The position numbers were made by a program, and so were the translations under genes. From Peribacillus frigoritolerans_B (lineage in GTDB: Bacteria > Bacillota > Bacilli > Bacillales > DSM-1321), in NCBI RefSeq assembly GCF_044762665.1, contig NZ_JBIWES010000009.1, positions 62,001-126,000 of the forward strand: a DNA stretch of 64,000 bases. The letters are read 5' to 3'. Each line of letters starts with the position of its first letter. Position 1 is the first letter of the stretch. The notes below the pieces were generated by a model that was not told the DNA's origin, did no database searches, and was given only the letters and a program-made list of their open reading frames with translations. Of this stretch, positions 16,136-24,814 are shown in pieces.

Positions 16136-16384
16136 ATGAATGAAAAAAAGATTCTGAATGATTTTGTCGTAATCAAAGCCATTGAGGATAGTGTGAATGT
16201 CATCGGGTTGACAAGGGGAACGGACACCAAGTTTCATCACTCCGAAAAACTGGACTCAGGAGAGGTGATGATCGCACAATTCACGGAGCATACCTCGGCA
16301 ATTAAAATCAGGGGCCATGCAAAGGTCTATACTCCATTCGGAGAGATAGAAAGTGATTCCAAAAAGAATTCACCTGACAAATGA
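16136..16384 (+). CDS. mtrB: trp RNA-binding attenuation protein (TRAP)
   Basis: 82 residues (B. subtilis 75, with a slightly longer C-terminus here). It forms an 11-mer ring that, loaded with tryptophan, binds G/UAG repeats in trp leader RNA. The RNA-contact residues are present at K38, K57 and R59 (equivalent to K37, K56, R58), within NVIGLTRGTDTKFHHSEKL and the EHTSAIKIRG strand. It overlaps no gene; ribosome binding site GGGGGCAGG. Its classic target, trpEDCFBA, is not in the aro cluster of this window. Confidence 0.95.
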   Translation: MNEKKILNDFVVIKAIEDSVNVIGLTRGTDTKFHHSEKLDSGEVMIAQFTEHTSAIKIRGHAKVYTPFGEIESDSKKNSPDK

Positions 16385-16547
16385 TAGCTTCTCAATGCTT
16401 GGTTAATTAGTAAATCAATCATCTGATATCGCGTTTAACAAGCTGTAAATTTCCCGCATCCATTTTTTGAAGAGCAAAAGTCGATGATTTCCTTACTTTT
16501 GGAAGTTTCATTTTATAAACGTTGACCATTTCATCTGATTGTTTTTA

Positions 16548-16556
16548 TGGTATAAT
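16548..16556 (+). promoter_or_regulatory. Extended -10 promoter for hepS-menG-hepT
   Basis: TGGTATAAT in an A/T-rich gap about 76 bp before hepS. No good -35 at 17 nt; the TGn extension may compensate. Confidence 0.5.
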
Positions 16557-16631
16557 AATGTGTATTTTACACAGACAGAAACCAATATGTATGAAAAAAA
16601 TTATCTTTCGGGGATGCAAGGGTGATCTCAA

Positions 16632-17459
16632 TTGTTAAACATAACGGACGACATAAGGCAATTAAAACGATTAATAGAAACGAAAGCTCAACATCCATAT
16701 TTATTGAAGTATATACAAAAGCCAAGCTTGGACGAAGATAAACTGATATTGCTTTGGGGATTGTTTAACGAATTGGACGTTAAAAGCGAAAAACGGAATC
16801 AATACATCATTTCAACCATGTTAGTGCAAATAGCTCTGGATACCCATGAAATCGTCTCGAATTCGGGTGAAGGGATCGAGTCACCCGAGGTATTGAAAAA
16901 TCGTCAATTACAAGTGCTTGCCGGTGATTACTATAGTGGCTTATATTATCAAGGGCTTGCCAGTGCAGGTAATGTTGATATGATCCGAATACTTTCAAGT
17001 GCGATAAAAAAAATAAATGATAATAAAATCATTCTTTACCAACAAGGGTCCATTCATGATGTACCAACGCTTTTAATGACGGTAAAAGCGATCGAGGCTT
17101 CACTGATTCATAAACTGGCGGATTACTATAATGAGCCTGCCTGGATAGAAATATCGGAAGACCTGCTGCTTTTAAAACGGTTGCATGCCGAGAAGAGCAG
17201 TTATATGATGTCGGGGCAATCAATAGTTTTTGATGCCCTAAGGGAAATGCCTTTTGATGACTCGATTGGTGGGGATATTCCCATTTCGGAAAAGGAAGAG
17301 CAGGTACGCACCAAATTCGACAAGTGCCTGAGGGATGCCAGGCAATCCGTAGAGCGCTCGATGCGGAAGCTGGCAAAGTTGGATGATGAACTACTGGAAA
17401 GAGTGAAGTCCATCTTGGAACAAACAGAGAGTATTAATTCATATGTGAAAGAAGGGTGA
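16632..17459 (+). CDS. hepS: Heptaprenyl diphosphate synthase component 1
   Basis: Regulatory/small subunit that with HepT makes the C35 side chain of menaquinone-7. 275 residues, a little longer than B. subtilis HepS (251). Conserved stretches: HPYLLKYI, DEDKLILLWGLF, QIALDTHE, and NRQLQVLAGDYYSGLYYQGLA. The start is a TTG at 16632 preceded by AAGGGTGATC. It abuts menG (stop and next start 3 bp apart), so hepS-menG-hepT is one operon. Confidence 0.9.
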   Translation: MLNITDDIRQLKRLIETKAQHPYLLKYIQKPSLDEDKLILLWGLFNELDVKSEKRNQYIISTMLVQIALDTHEIVSNSGEGIESPEVLKNRQLQVLAGDYYSGLYYQGLASAGNVDMIRILSSAIKKINDNKIILYQQGSIHDVPTLLMTVKAIEASLIHKLADYYNEPAWIEISEDLLLLKRLHAEKSSYMMSGQSIVFDALREMPFDDSIGGDIPISEKEEQVRTKFDKCLRDARQSVERSMRKLAKLDDELLERVKSILEQTESINSYVKEG

Positions 17460-17462
17460 ATC

Positions 17463-18173
17463 ATGGAGCAGTCTAAAGAGCAAAAAGTTCATCATGTCTT
17501 TGAAAAGATTTACGGAAATTATGACAAGATGAATTCCCTCATCAGCTTTAAACAGCATCTTAAATGGCGGAAGGCTACAATGGCCATCATGAATGTCCCA
17601 AAAGGCGCCCATGCACTGGATGTATGCTGTGGAACAGCGGACTGGACCATTGCCCTTGCTAATGAAGTCGGACCAGAAGGAAAGGTTGTTGGTCTGGATT
17701 TTAGTAAAAATATGCTGAAAATCGGCGAACAAAAGGTGAAGGAACTCAATCTGGATCAAATTTCCCTAATGCATGGGAATGCAATGGAACTTCCTTTTGA
17801 GGATAATAGCTTTGACTATGTCACGATCGGTTTCGGGCTGCGGAATGTCCCTGATTACATGAAAGTGCTTAAAGAGTTAAACCGTGTAGCCAAGCCGGGT
17901 GGTATGGTCGTTTGCCTTGATACGTCACAGCCAACGATGCTAGGCTTTAAACAGGGCTATTATTTTTATTTCCGTTTCATCATGCCCATGTTCGGCAAAT
18001 TATTCGCAAAAAGCTATAGTGAATACTCATGGCTGCAGGAATCAGCTCGAGATTTCCCAGGCATGAAAAAGCTTGAAAACATGTTTAAGCAGGCAGGAAT
18101 GGAAAATGTCAGTTATAAAGCCCATTTCGGTGGGGTAGCAGCAACACATTTCGGGTACAAGCCTTCAAAATAA
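17463..18173 (+). CDS. menG: Demethylmenaquinone methyltransferase (MenG/UbiE)
   Basis: Final step of menaquinone synthesis: SAM-dependent C-methylation of demethylmenaquinone at the membrane. 236 residues. SAM-binding motif LDVCCGTADW near residue 49 and the UbiE signatures YDKMNSLISFKQHLKWR and GFGLRNVPDY are present. Named menH in older B. subtilis literature. It lies between the two heptaprenyl synthase subunits, so ring methylation and side-chain synthesis are co-expressed. Confidence 0.95.
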   Translation: MEQSKEQKVHHVFEKIYGNYDKMNSLISFKQHLKWRKATMAIMNVPKGAHALDVCCGTADWTIALANEVGPEGKVVGLDFSKNMLKIGEQKVKELNLDQISLMHGNAMELPFEDNSFDYVTIGFGLRNVPDYMKVLKELNRVAKPGGMVVCLDTSQPTMLGFKQGYYFYFRFIMPMFGKLFAKSYSEYSWLQESARDFPGMKKLENMFKQAGMENVSYKAHFGGVAATHFGYKPSK

Positions 18174-18207
18174 GCAGAATAGCAATGGACAAAGCTGGGT
18201 GGAATGT

Positions 18208-19170
18208 ATGAAATTTAAAATGATGTATTCATTTTTGAATGCAGATTTGCAATTAATAGAAAAAGAACTGGAAGCCGCAATTGAAGCGGATTCCACGGTT
18301 TTAAGGGAAGCTTCCCTGCATTTACTGCAATCCGGTGGAAAAAGGATCCGTCCGGTATTCGTCCTATTGGGTGCGAAGTTTGGCAACTATGATATTCATG
18401 TCGTAAAGCATGTCGCAGCGACTTTGGAACTGATCCATACGGCTTCCCTTGTACATGATGATGTTGTGGATGATGCGGATTTACGCAGGGGATCCGCTAC
18501 CATTAAGTCGAAATGGGATAATCGTGTCGCCATGTACACAGGCGACTTCATTTTTGCTCGTGCACTGGAAATGATGGCGGTTATCGAATCTCCGCTAGCG
18601 CATCAAATTCTCGCTGATACAATGGTTGAACTATGTCTTGGGGAAATTGAACAAATAAAAGATAAGTACAATTTCGAACAGAATTGGCGGATATACTTTA
18701 GGAGGATCAAACGGAAAACGGCATTGCTCATTGCGTCCAGCTGCCAGTTGGGAGCCATTTCAGCAGGCGTTGAAGAGAGGATTCACCAAAAGCTATTTAA
18801 ATTCGGATATTATGTCGGTATGTCCTATCAAATCACCGATGATATATTGGATTTTACGGCGTCGGAAGAAGAGCTTGGGAAACCGGCCGGCAGTGATTTG
18901 ATTCAAGGTAATATCACTTTACCCGTATTGATCGCTATGGAAGATCCAAAGTTAAAAAAGCTTATCGAAACTGTTCGGGAAGATACGCCAAAAGACGAAA
19001 TGTCCCATATAATCGATGCGATAAAAACTTCCGGTGCCATTGAACAAGCAGCGAGGATCAGTGATATGTATTTAGAAAAGGCTTTTACTGAGTTGAAAGG
19101 TCTTCCTGCCATTAAAGCTAGAAAAACTTTATCGGATATCGCGAAAAATATCGGAAAAAGAAAGTTTTGA
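18208..19170 (+). CDS. hepT: Heptaprenyl diphosphate synthase component 2
   Basis: Catalytic large subunit, trans-prenyltransferase family. 320 residues. First aspartate-rich motif in LVHDDVVDDADLRRG and second in YQITDDILDF; GGKRIRPVF gives the substrate-binding KxxRP. I start at the ATG giving MKFKMMYSFLNADLQ, which matches the homologous MKFKMAYSFLNDD region; the Shine-Dalgarno is weak (GGGTGG) and a GTG nine bases upstream is an alternative. Confidence 0.94.
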   Translation: MKFKMMYSFLNADLQLIEKELEAAIEADSTVLREASLHLLQSGGKRIRPVFVLLGAKFGNYDIHVVKHVAATLELIHTASLVHDDVVDDADLRRGSATIKSKWDNRVAMYTGDFIFARALEMMAVIESPLAHQILADTMVELCLGEIEQIKDKYNFEQNWRIYFRRIKRKTALLIASSCQLGAISAGVEERIHQKLFKFGYYVGMSYQITDDILDFTASEEELGKPAGSDLIQGNITLPVLIAMEDPKLKKLIETVREDTPKDEMSHIIDAIKTSGAIEQAARISDMYLEKAFTELKGLPAIKARKTLSDIAKNIGKRKF

Positions 19171-19266
19171 TAATGGGAGTTGCGAAACTCATCAAACAAT
19201 GGTAATATTCTAAAAGTATTGCCTTATATAGGCAAATAACAATGATACATATTAGGAGTGACATTC

Positions 19267-19713
19267 ATGGAAAGAACATTTTTAATGGTTAAGCCTGACG
19301 GCGTTCAACGCAATTTAATCGGTGAAATCGTTTCCCGTTTCGAAAAGAAAGGCTTCCTTCTTGCAGGAGCAAAATTAATGGTCATTTCTCAAGAATTGGC
19401 TGAGCAACATTATGGCGAGCACAAAGAACGTCCTTTCTTTGGCGAATTAGTGGACTTCATTACTTCAGGTCCTGTCTTCGCAATGGTTTGGGAAGGTGAA
19501 AACGTAATCGCAACTGCACGTCAAATGATGGGTGCTACTAACCCTAAAGATGCAGCAGCAGCAACAATTCGTGGCGATTTTGCCGTAACTGTTGGCAAAA
19601 ACATCATTCACGGATCTGATTCAGCTGAAAGCGCTGTACGTGAAATCGGTTTATTCTTCAAAGAAGAAGAACTTGTTGAGTATTCTAAACTTGTAAACGA
19701 GTGGGTTTATTAA
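19267..19713 (+). CDS. ndk: Nucleoside diphosphate kinase
   Basis: Transfers the gamma-phosphate from ATP to NDPs. 148 residues. The active-site signature NIIHGSDS (phospho-His) is present, with MVKPDGVQR at the start. ATG at 19267 follows TTAGGAGTG at good spacing; a GTG at 19258 overlaps that ribosome binding site and is not used. Single-gene unit with a strong terminator. Confidence 0.97.
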   Translation: MERTFLMVKPDGVQRNLIGEIVSRFEKKGFLLAGAKLMVISQELAEQHYGEHKERPFFGELVDFITSGPVFAMVWEGENVIATARQMMGATNPKDAAAATIRGDFAVTVGKNIIHGSDSAESAVREIGLFFKEEELVEYSKLVNEWVY

Positions 19714-19735
19714 TTAATACTCATCACTTTATAAG

Positions 19736-19777
19736 AAGCGGGTTCCATCGTCATAATGCGATGGAACCCGCTTTTTT
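19736..19777 (+). terminator. Rho-independent terminator after ndk
   Basis: 15-bp perfect stem AAGCGGGTTCCATCG / CGATGGAACCCGCTT, T-run. Confidence 0.93.
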
Positions 19778-19898
19778 GTATTGCTTTTTAGCTTCCCGGC
19801 AAGGTAAGGAATTATTTTAGTTTAAAGAAAATATGGCGCTCTCCGATATATAAAGGGAAGGGCCACTTAAAATAATTATGTGCAGGGGAGTCGTGGGA

Positions 19899-20672
19899 AT
19901 GCCTCAAGAATATGAAGAGTTTATCCGTAATATCAAAATGTTGACAGGCATTGATTTGGCATTATATAAGGAAGGGCAAATGAAAAGGCGGCTGACATCT
20001 CTATATGAAAAAAGAGGGTATCATTCATTTCGTGAATACTATAAAGGCATTCAAACCAATCCTGGAGTTTTAAATGAGTTTTTGGATAGAATGACAATCA
20101 ATGTTTCCGAATTTTATAGAAATGCGAAAAGATGGGAAGTGTTGGAGCGGAAAATCCTCCCTGAGTTATTAGCAAGCAAAAAAAAGTTGAAAATTTGGAG
20201 TGCGGCCTGTTCAACCGGCGAGGAACCATACACGCTTGCAATGATATTATCCAATCTGGTTCCACTTAGCCAGATAGAGATATTGGCGACGGATCTGGAT
20301 GAAAATGTGTTGGCGCGGGCGGAATTGGGGATGTATCCTGAACGTTCCTTAAATGAAGTGCCTGAAGAAATCAAAAGGAAATACTTTGAAAAAAAAGCGG
20401 ATTTTTATCATGTCGATGATGAAATCAAGAGAAGGGTAACATTTAAAAAGCAAAACCTTCTCGCTGATCGATTTGAACAGGGGTTCGATTTAATCGTTTG
20501 CCGCAATGTGTTAATTTATTTCACTGAAGAAGCCAAAAATTTATTATATGAAAAATTCAGTGCATCACTAAGAAGCGGCGGGATTTTTTTTGTAGGAAGT
20601 ACAGAGCAAATATTCACCCCTGGAAAATATCAATTTGAAACGATCGACACATTTTTTTATAAGAAAAAGTAA
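19899..20672 (+). CDS. cheR: Chemotaxis protein methyltransferase CheR
   Basis: Methylates glutamates of chemoreceptors with SAM. 257 residues (B. subtilis 256). The N-terminal helical domain carries LYKEGQMKRRLTSLYEKRG and DRMTINVSEFYRN; the SAM-binding domain carries WSAACSTGEEPYTLAM and LIVCRNVLIYF. ATG at 19899 is preceded by GGGGAG at 8 nt; upstream starts give unrelated residues. Position between ndk and aroC is the B. subtilis order. Its presence implies a motile, chemotactic cell. Confidence 0.95.
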   Translation: MPQEYEEFIRNIKMLTGIDLALYKEGQMKRRLTSLYEKRGYHSFREYYKGIQTNPGVLNEFLDRMTINVSEFYRNAKRWEVLERKILPELLASKKKLKIWSAACSTGEEPYTLAMILSNLVPLSQIEILATDLDENVLARAELGMYPERSLNEVPEEIKRKYFEKKADFYHVDDEIKRRVTFKKQNLLADRFEQGFDLIVCRNVLIYFTEEAKNLLYEKFSASLRSGGIFFVGSTEQIFTPGKYQFETIDTFFYKKK

Positions 20673-20683
20673 ATACTTTTAAA

Positions 20684-20724
20684 AAAAGGACTGATTCTGC
20701 TCATGGGCATTCAGTCCTTTTCGT
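20684..20724 (+). terminator. Rho-independent terminator after cheR
   Basis: 12-bp stem AAAAGGACTGA... / ...TTCAGTCCTTTT. Confidence 0.8.
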
Positions 20725-20924
20725 TTGTACAGTAATAGCAAAGCCAGTAGAACCTCTAATTTGGAAGATAAACTATATCGAAAATATTTAAGTACTTGTA
20801 AAATAGAGTGAAAAGTGATTAAATTCAAACAATATGGTTTTTACGTTTTACATATACCCACATTTCATAAAATTGTGGTATATTGATACATATACACTTT
20901 AAAGTGCTAAAAGGGGGCTGGAAG

Positions 20925-22097
20925 ATGAGATATTTAACAGCGGGAGAATCACATGGTCCGCAGCTGACTACTATCATTGAAGGATTACCGGCAGGAATGC
21001 CGATTTCGAATGAGGATATCAATCAAGAATTGGGACGCAGGCAAAAAGGGCATGGACGTGGAAGAAGGATGCAGATCGAGAAAGATCAGGCTTTTATTTC
21101 TTCGGGAATCAGACATGGCTACACACTCGGTTCACCGGTTGCTTTGGTCGTTGAGAACGATGACTGGAAGCATTGGACAAAGATTATGGGTAGTGAAGGG
21201 CTTTCAGAAGAGGAAGCTGAAGAAATTAAACGTAAAATCACCCGTCCTCGTCCTGGTCATGCAGACTTGAACGGCGGGATTAAATATGGGCACCGCGATT
21301 TGAGAAATGTTCTGGAACGCTCTTCAGCCCGTGAAACGACAGTAAGGGTGGCAGCAGGTGCTGTCGCTAAAAAACTATTGTCTTTATTGGGAATAGAAGT
21401 GGCATCGCATGTTTTGGAAATTGGCGGAGTGAAGGCAGAACCGCCAAAATATGAAAATATTCAGCAATTGCAACAAGTAACAGAAGAATCTTCAGTTAGA
21501 TGTTTTGACAAAAACGTGGAGCAGCAGATGAAGGATGCAATTGATGAAGCGAAGCAAAAAGGAGATTCCATCGGCGGAATCGTCGAAGTCATTGTAGAAG
21601 GAATGCCGGTGGGTGTGGGAAGTTATGTGCATTATGACCGTAAGCTTGATGCAAAACTGGCCGCAGCAATTATGAGCATCAATGCATTTAAAGGTGTGGA
21701 AATAGGTCTTGGATTTGAAGCGGCCCATCTATTCGGCAGTGATGTCCATGATGAAATCGCTTGGGACGAAGAACAGGGTTATTACCGGAAAACCAATCGC
21801 CTTGGCGGTTTTGAAGGCGGTATGACAACTGGAATGCCGATTGTTGTACGCGGTGTGATGAAGCCGATCCCCACTTTATATAAACCTTTGAAAAGTGTTG
21901 ATATTGATACGAAGGAAGTGTTTGAAGCAAGTGTCGAGCGTTCCGATAGTTGTGCGGTTCCTGCAGCAGCAGTAGTTGCTGAGGCGGTAGTAGCATGGGA
22001 ACTGGCGGATGCCATCGTTGATCAATTCCCTTCAGATCGTTATGAGCAATTAGCAGCATACATAAGATCATATCGGGAAGAAGTAAAGGGGTTTTAA
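20925..22097 (+). CDS. aroC: Chorismate synthase
   Basis: Last step of the shikimate pathway: EPSP to chorismate with reduced FMN. 390 residues, the same as B. subtilis AroF. Motifs GESHGPQLT near the start, GRGRRMQIE, GKHGRDLR-like GHRDLRNVLERSSARET and the C-terminal RSDSCAVPAAAVV are present. ATG at 20925 follows AAAAGGGGGCTGG. First gene of the aroC-aroB-aroH-hisC-tyrA-aroA cluster; aroB starts 3 bp after it. Confidence 0.97.
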   Translation: MRYLTAGESHGPQLTTIIEGLPAGMPISNEDINQELGRRQKGHGRGRRMQIEKDQAFISSGIRHGYTLGSPVALVVENDDWKHWTKIMGSEGLSEEEAEEIKRKITRPRPGHADLNGGIKYGHRDLRNVLERSSARETTVRVAAGAVAKKLLSLLGIEVASHVLEIGGVKAEPPKYENIQQLQQVTEESSVRCFDKNVEQQMKDAIDEAKQKGDSIGGIVEVIVEGMPVGVGSYVHYDRKLDAKLAAAIMSINAFKGVEIGLGFEAAHLFGSDVHDEIAWDEEQGYYRKTNRLGGFEGGMTTGMPIVVRGVMKPIPTLYKPLKSVDIDTKEVFEASVERSDSCAVPAAAVVAEAVVAWELADAIVDQFPSDRYEQLAAYIRSYREEVKGF

Positions 22098-22100
22098 ATC

Positions 22101-23180
22101 ATGGAATCCATCCAAATAAAAACGGCTTCCAAGCAATATCCGGTTTTAATTGGCAAGAAGGCGATAAATGAATTGCCCGAATTAATAACGCATGAATTAA
22201 ATCATTTAAACAAGATTCTAATCATAACTGATGAGAAAGTGGCGGCCCTTCATTTGCAGACTGTGAAGGACGCCCTGATCAAGACGGGAAAACCGGTCTT
22301 GCATCATGTAGTGCCAGAAGGGGAGCATGCTAAAACATTCGATGTGTTTTATGAATGCCAAAGCTTCTGCTTATCCCAGCAGATTAATCGCAAGTCATTG
22401 ATTATTGCCCTAGGCGGTGGGGCAGTCGGTGACTTGGCTGGATTCGTTGCAGCTACTTTTATGAGAGGGATTCCATTTATACAGGTTCCGACGACTTTGC
22501 TCGCCCACGATAGTGCAGTGGGGGGCAAGGTTGCCATCAATCACCCGCTAGGGAAAAATATGATTGGGGCCTTTCATCAGCCTGAAGGGGTCATTTACGA
22601 TCTGGAATTTTTAAAAACTCTGCCACTTAAAGAATTAAGGTCAGGTTTTGCAGAAGTCATTAAACATTCCTTGATAGCAGATAATGAGTTTTATCTATGG
22701 TTAAAGTCGAATATTGTTGATTTGAATGATATAACGGATGAGCAATTCCTAACAATGATTACAAAAGGGATTGGCATTAAAGCTAAAATTGTCGAAGAGG
22801 ATGAGAAGGAAAACGGCATTCGTGCTTTTTTGAATTTTGGTCATACGCTTGGACATGCAGTGGAAGGTTCAATGGGATACGGAAACTTTACGCATGGGGA
22901 ATCGATTTTAATCGGGATGGTATATGCTCTTAAATTAAGCAGAAAGAAAGCCGATCTCGATTTTAAACTAGATGAGTTTATTGACTGGGTTTCTTCTTTA
23001 GGTTATCAAATAACCATTCCAACAAGACTTGAACATGCGATGCTGCTTGAATTAATGAAAACGGACAAAAAATCGGTCAATGATGCAGCTACCTTTGTCC
23101 TGCTAACCGAAGTGGGGTCACCGCTATTAATGGATATAGCCGACTCTGAGCTGATAGAGGAAATGGCGGATATGATATAG
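22101..23180 (+). CDS. aroB: 3-dehydroquinate synthase
   Basis: Second step of the shikimate pathway, NAD- and zinc/cobalt-dependent cyclisation of DAHP. 359 residues. ALGGGAVGDLAGFVAATFMRG (NAD binding), PTTLLAHDSAVGGKVAIN, and the metal ligands in FAEVIKHSLI, FGHTLGHAVE and THGESILIG are visible. Tightly coupled to aroC. Confidence 0.97.
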   Translation: MESIQIKTASKQYPVLIGKKAINELPELITHELNHLNKILIITDEKVAALHLQTVKDALIKTGKPVLHHVVPEGEHAKTFDVFYECQSFCLSQQINRKSLIIALGGGAVGDLAGFVAATFMRGIPFIQVPTTLLAHDSAVGGKVAINHPLGKNMIGAFHQPEGVIYDLEFLKTLPLKELRSGFAEVIKHSLIADNEFYLWLKSNIVDLNDITDEQFLTMITKGIGIKAKIVEEDEKENGIRAFLNFGHTLGHAVEGSMGYGNFTHGESILIGMVYALKLSRKKADLDFKLDEFIDWVSSLGYQITIPTRLEHAMLLELMKTDKKSVNDAATFVLLTEVGSPLLMDIADSELIEEMADMI

Positions 23181-23204
23181 AGTTCAGGAGAAGGGGGACT
23201 ATGT

Positions 23205-23573
23205 GTGATTAGAGGAATAAGGGGTGCCACTACAGTAGAAAGAGACACAGAAATGGAAGTGATTTCCGCTGTTGAAAAGTTGATGGGCGAAATCATTCAG
23301 GTCAACGAAATTGATCCGGATATGGTAGCTTCTGTATTTTTTTCTGCTACGGAAGAGATTCGTTCTGTCTTCCCTGCCAAAGCCTTGAGGAAATTCGAAG
23401 GCTGGACTTATGTACCGGTTACATGCATGAAAGAAATACCGGTAAGCAATTCCTTGCCATTTTGCATCCGGGTCATGATCCACTTAAATACGACGAAATC
23501 TCAAAAAGAGATACAGCATGTATACCAGGCAGGGGCTACGGTATTACGGCCAGATTTGACAAAGCAGATATAA
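23205..23573 (+). CDS. aroH: Chorismate mutase (AroH class)
   Basis: Chorismate to prephenate; monofunctional trimeric AroH fold, not AroQ. 122 residues. MIRGIRGATTVERDTEMEV carries the conserved active-site Arg7, and the later CIRVMIHLNT and VLRPDL match the family. GTG start at 23205 after AGAAGGGGG. In B. subtilis trpEDCFBA follows; here an 81-bp gap leads straight to hisC. Confidence 0.95.
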   Translation: MIRGIRGATTVERDTEMEVISAVEKLMGEIIQVNEIDPDMVASVFFSATEEIRSVFPAKALRKFEGWTYVPVTCMKEIPVSNSLPFCIRVMIHLNTTKSQKEIQHVYQAGATVLRPDLTKQI

Positions 23574-23654
23574 GATGATTATAAATCTATGAATATGATA
23601 TACTATTCTCACACTTTCTTACTTTAAAGTGATAAAAAATTAGAGGTGATTGAC

Positions 23655-24767
23655 ATGAAATGGAATGAAGCGGTCCTTTCCTTGAAGTCTTATCAACCGG
23701 GAAAATCCACTGATGAAGTGAAAAAATTATACGGGTTGGAAAAAATCACGAAATTAGCTTCAAATGAAAATCCTTTTGGCTGTTCGGAAAAGGTCAAGGA
23801 GTCCGTTAGGAATTCAACCCATTCGTTTGCAATCTATCCAGATGGATATGCAACGTTGCTTAGGGAAGCTGTTGCAAAACATACAGGTGTGAAAGAAACT
23901 CAGCTTATTTTTGGTAATGGATCTGATGAGAACATTCAAATCATCTCCAGGAGTTTATTGGGGGCTGGAAAGAATACGGTCATGGCAACAGGAACTTTTT
24001 CGCAGTATCGCCATAATGCCACGCTAGAAGGCGCGGAAATCAGGGAAGTTCCTCATATTGACGGTGCTCATGATTTAGAAGGAATGCTTAAAGTAATAGA
24101 TGATAAAACAGCGGTTGTCTGGCTTTGTACTCCAAATAATCCAACAGGTAAATACATTTCGGAACAGGATTTATTATCGTTCATCGAAAAAGTGCCGGAA
24201 GATGTTCTTATCGTTTTGGATGAAGCTTATTGTGAATATGCAACGGCTGAGGATTACCCCAGAACGAATCAATGGATTAATAAATATAAAAATTTGATCA
24301 TACTCCGGACTTTCTCAAAAATTTATGGACTTGCCAGTTTTAGGGTTGGGTACGGTTTGGCGGATGAGGATATTATTCAGAAACTAGATCCGTCCCGGGA
24401 ACCATTCAATGTGAACACATTTGCACAGAATATTGCTATCGTCGCTTTAGAAGATCAAGCCTTCATTGAAAAATGCAAGGAAGAAAATCAAAAAGGACTC
24501 AAGCAATACTATGATTTTTGCAATGAGGAAAATTTGGCTTATTACCCGTCACAAGGTAATTTCATCTTTATCCATTTTAAACAGGATGCAGATGTGGTGT
24601 TTCAATATTTGCTTGAGCGCGGCTACATCGCAAGGTCGGGGAAATCTTTCGGTTTTCCTAACAGCCTAAGGGTAACGATTGGTTCTACGGAAGAAAATGA
24701 AGGAATGATCAATGCTATTAAAACTTTTTTGAATGAAGTTGAGGCACCTTCTGATTCGCTGCTTTAA
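23655..24767 (+). CDS. hisC: Histidinol-phosphate / aromatic aminotransferase
   Basis: PLP enzyme used both in histidine synthesis and for transamination of aromatic 2-oxoacids in Bacillus, which explains its place beside tyrA. 370 residues. KLASNENPFG near residue 36, YPDGYATLLREAV, WLCTPNNPTGKY, LDEAYCEY and the PLP-lysine motif RTFSKIYGLASFRVGYG are present. ATG at 23655 has AGAGGTGAT; an ATG nine bases upstream lies in that site. Confidence 0.95.
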   Translation: MKWNEAVLSLKSYQPGKSTDEVKKLYGLEKITKLASNENPFGCSEKVKESVRNSTHSFAIYPDGYATLLREAVAKHTGVKETQLIFGNGSDENIQIISRSLLGAGKNTVMATGTFSQYRHNATLEGAEIREVPHIDGAHDLEGMLKVIDDKTAVVWLCTPNNPTGKYISEQDLLSFIEKVPEDVLIVLDEAYCEYATAEDYPRTNQWINKYKNLIILRTFSKIYGLASFRVGYGLADEDIIQKLDPSREPFNVNTFAQNIAIVALEDQAFIEKCKEENQKGLKQYYDFCNEENLAYYPSQGNFIFIHFKQDADVVFQYLLERGYIARSGKSFGFPNSLRVTIGSTEENEGMINAIKTFLNEVEAPSDSLL

Positions 24768-24814
24768 CGTTTCATCAAACCTAGAGGAGCATAAAAGATG
24801 CGGGGGAGAGAAGA

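Noticed and set aside
19198..19260. Alternative GTG start of ndk at 19258
   Set aside because: The GTG is part of the Shine-Dalgarno TTAGGAGTG; the ATG at 19267 fits the family.
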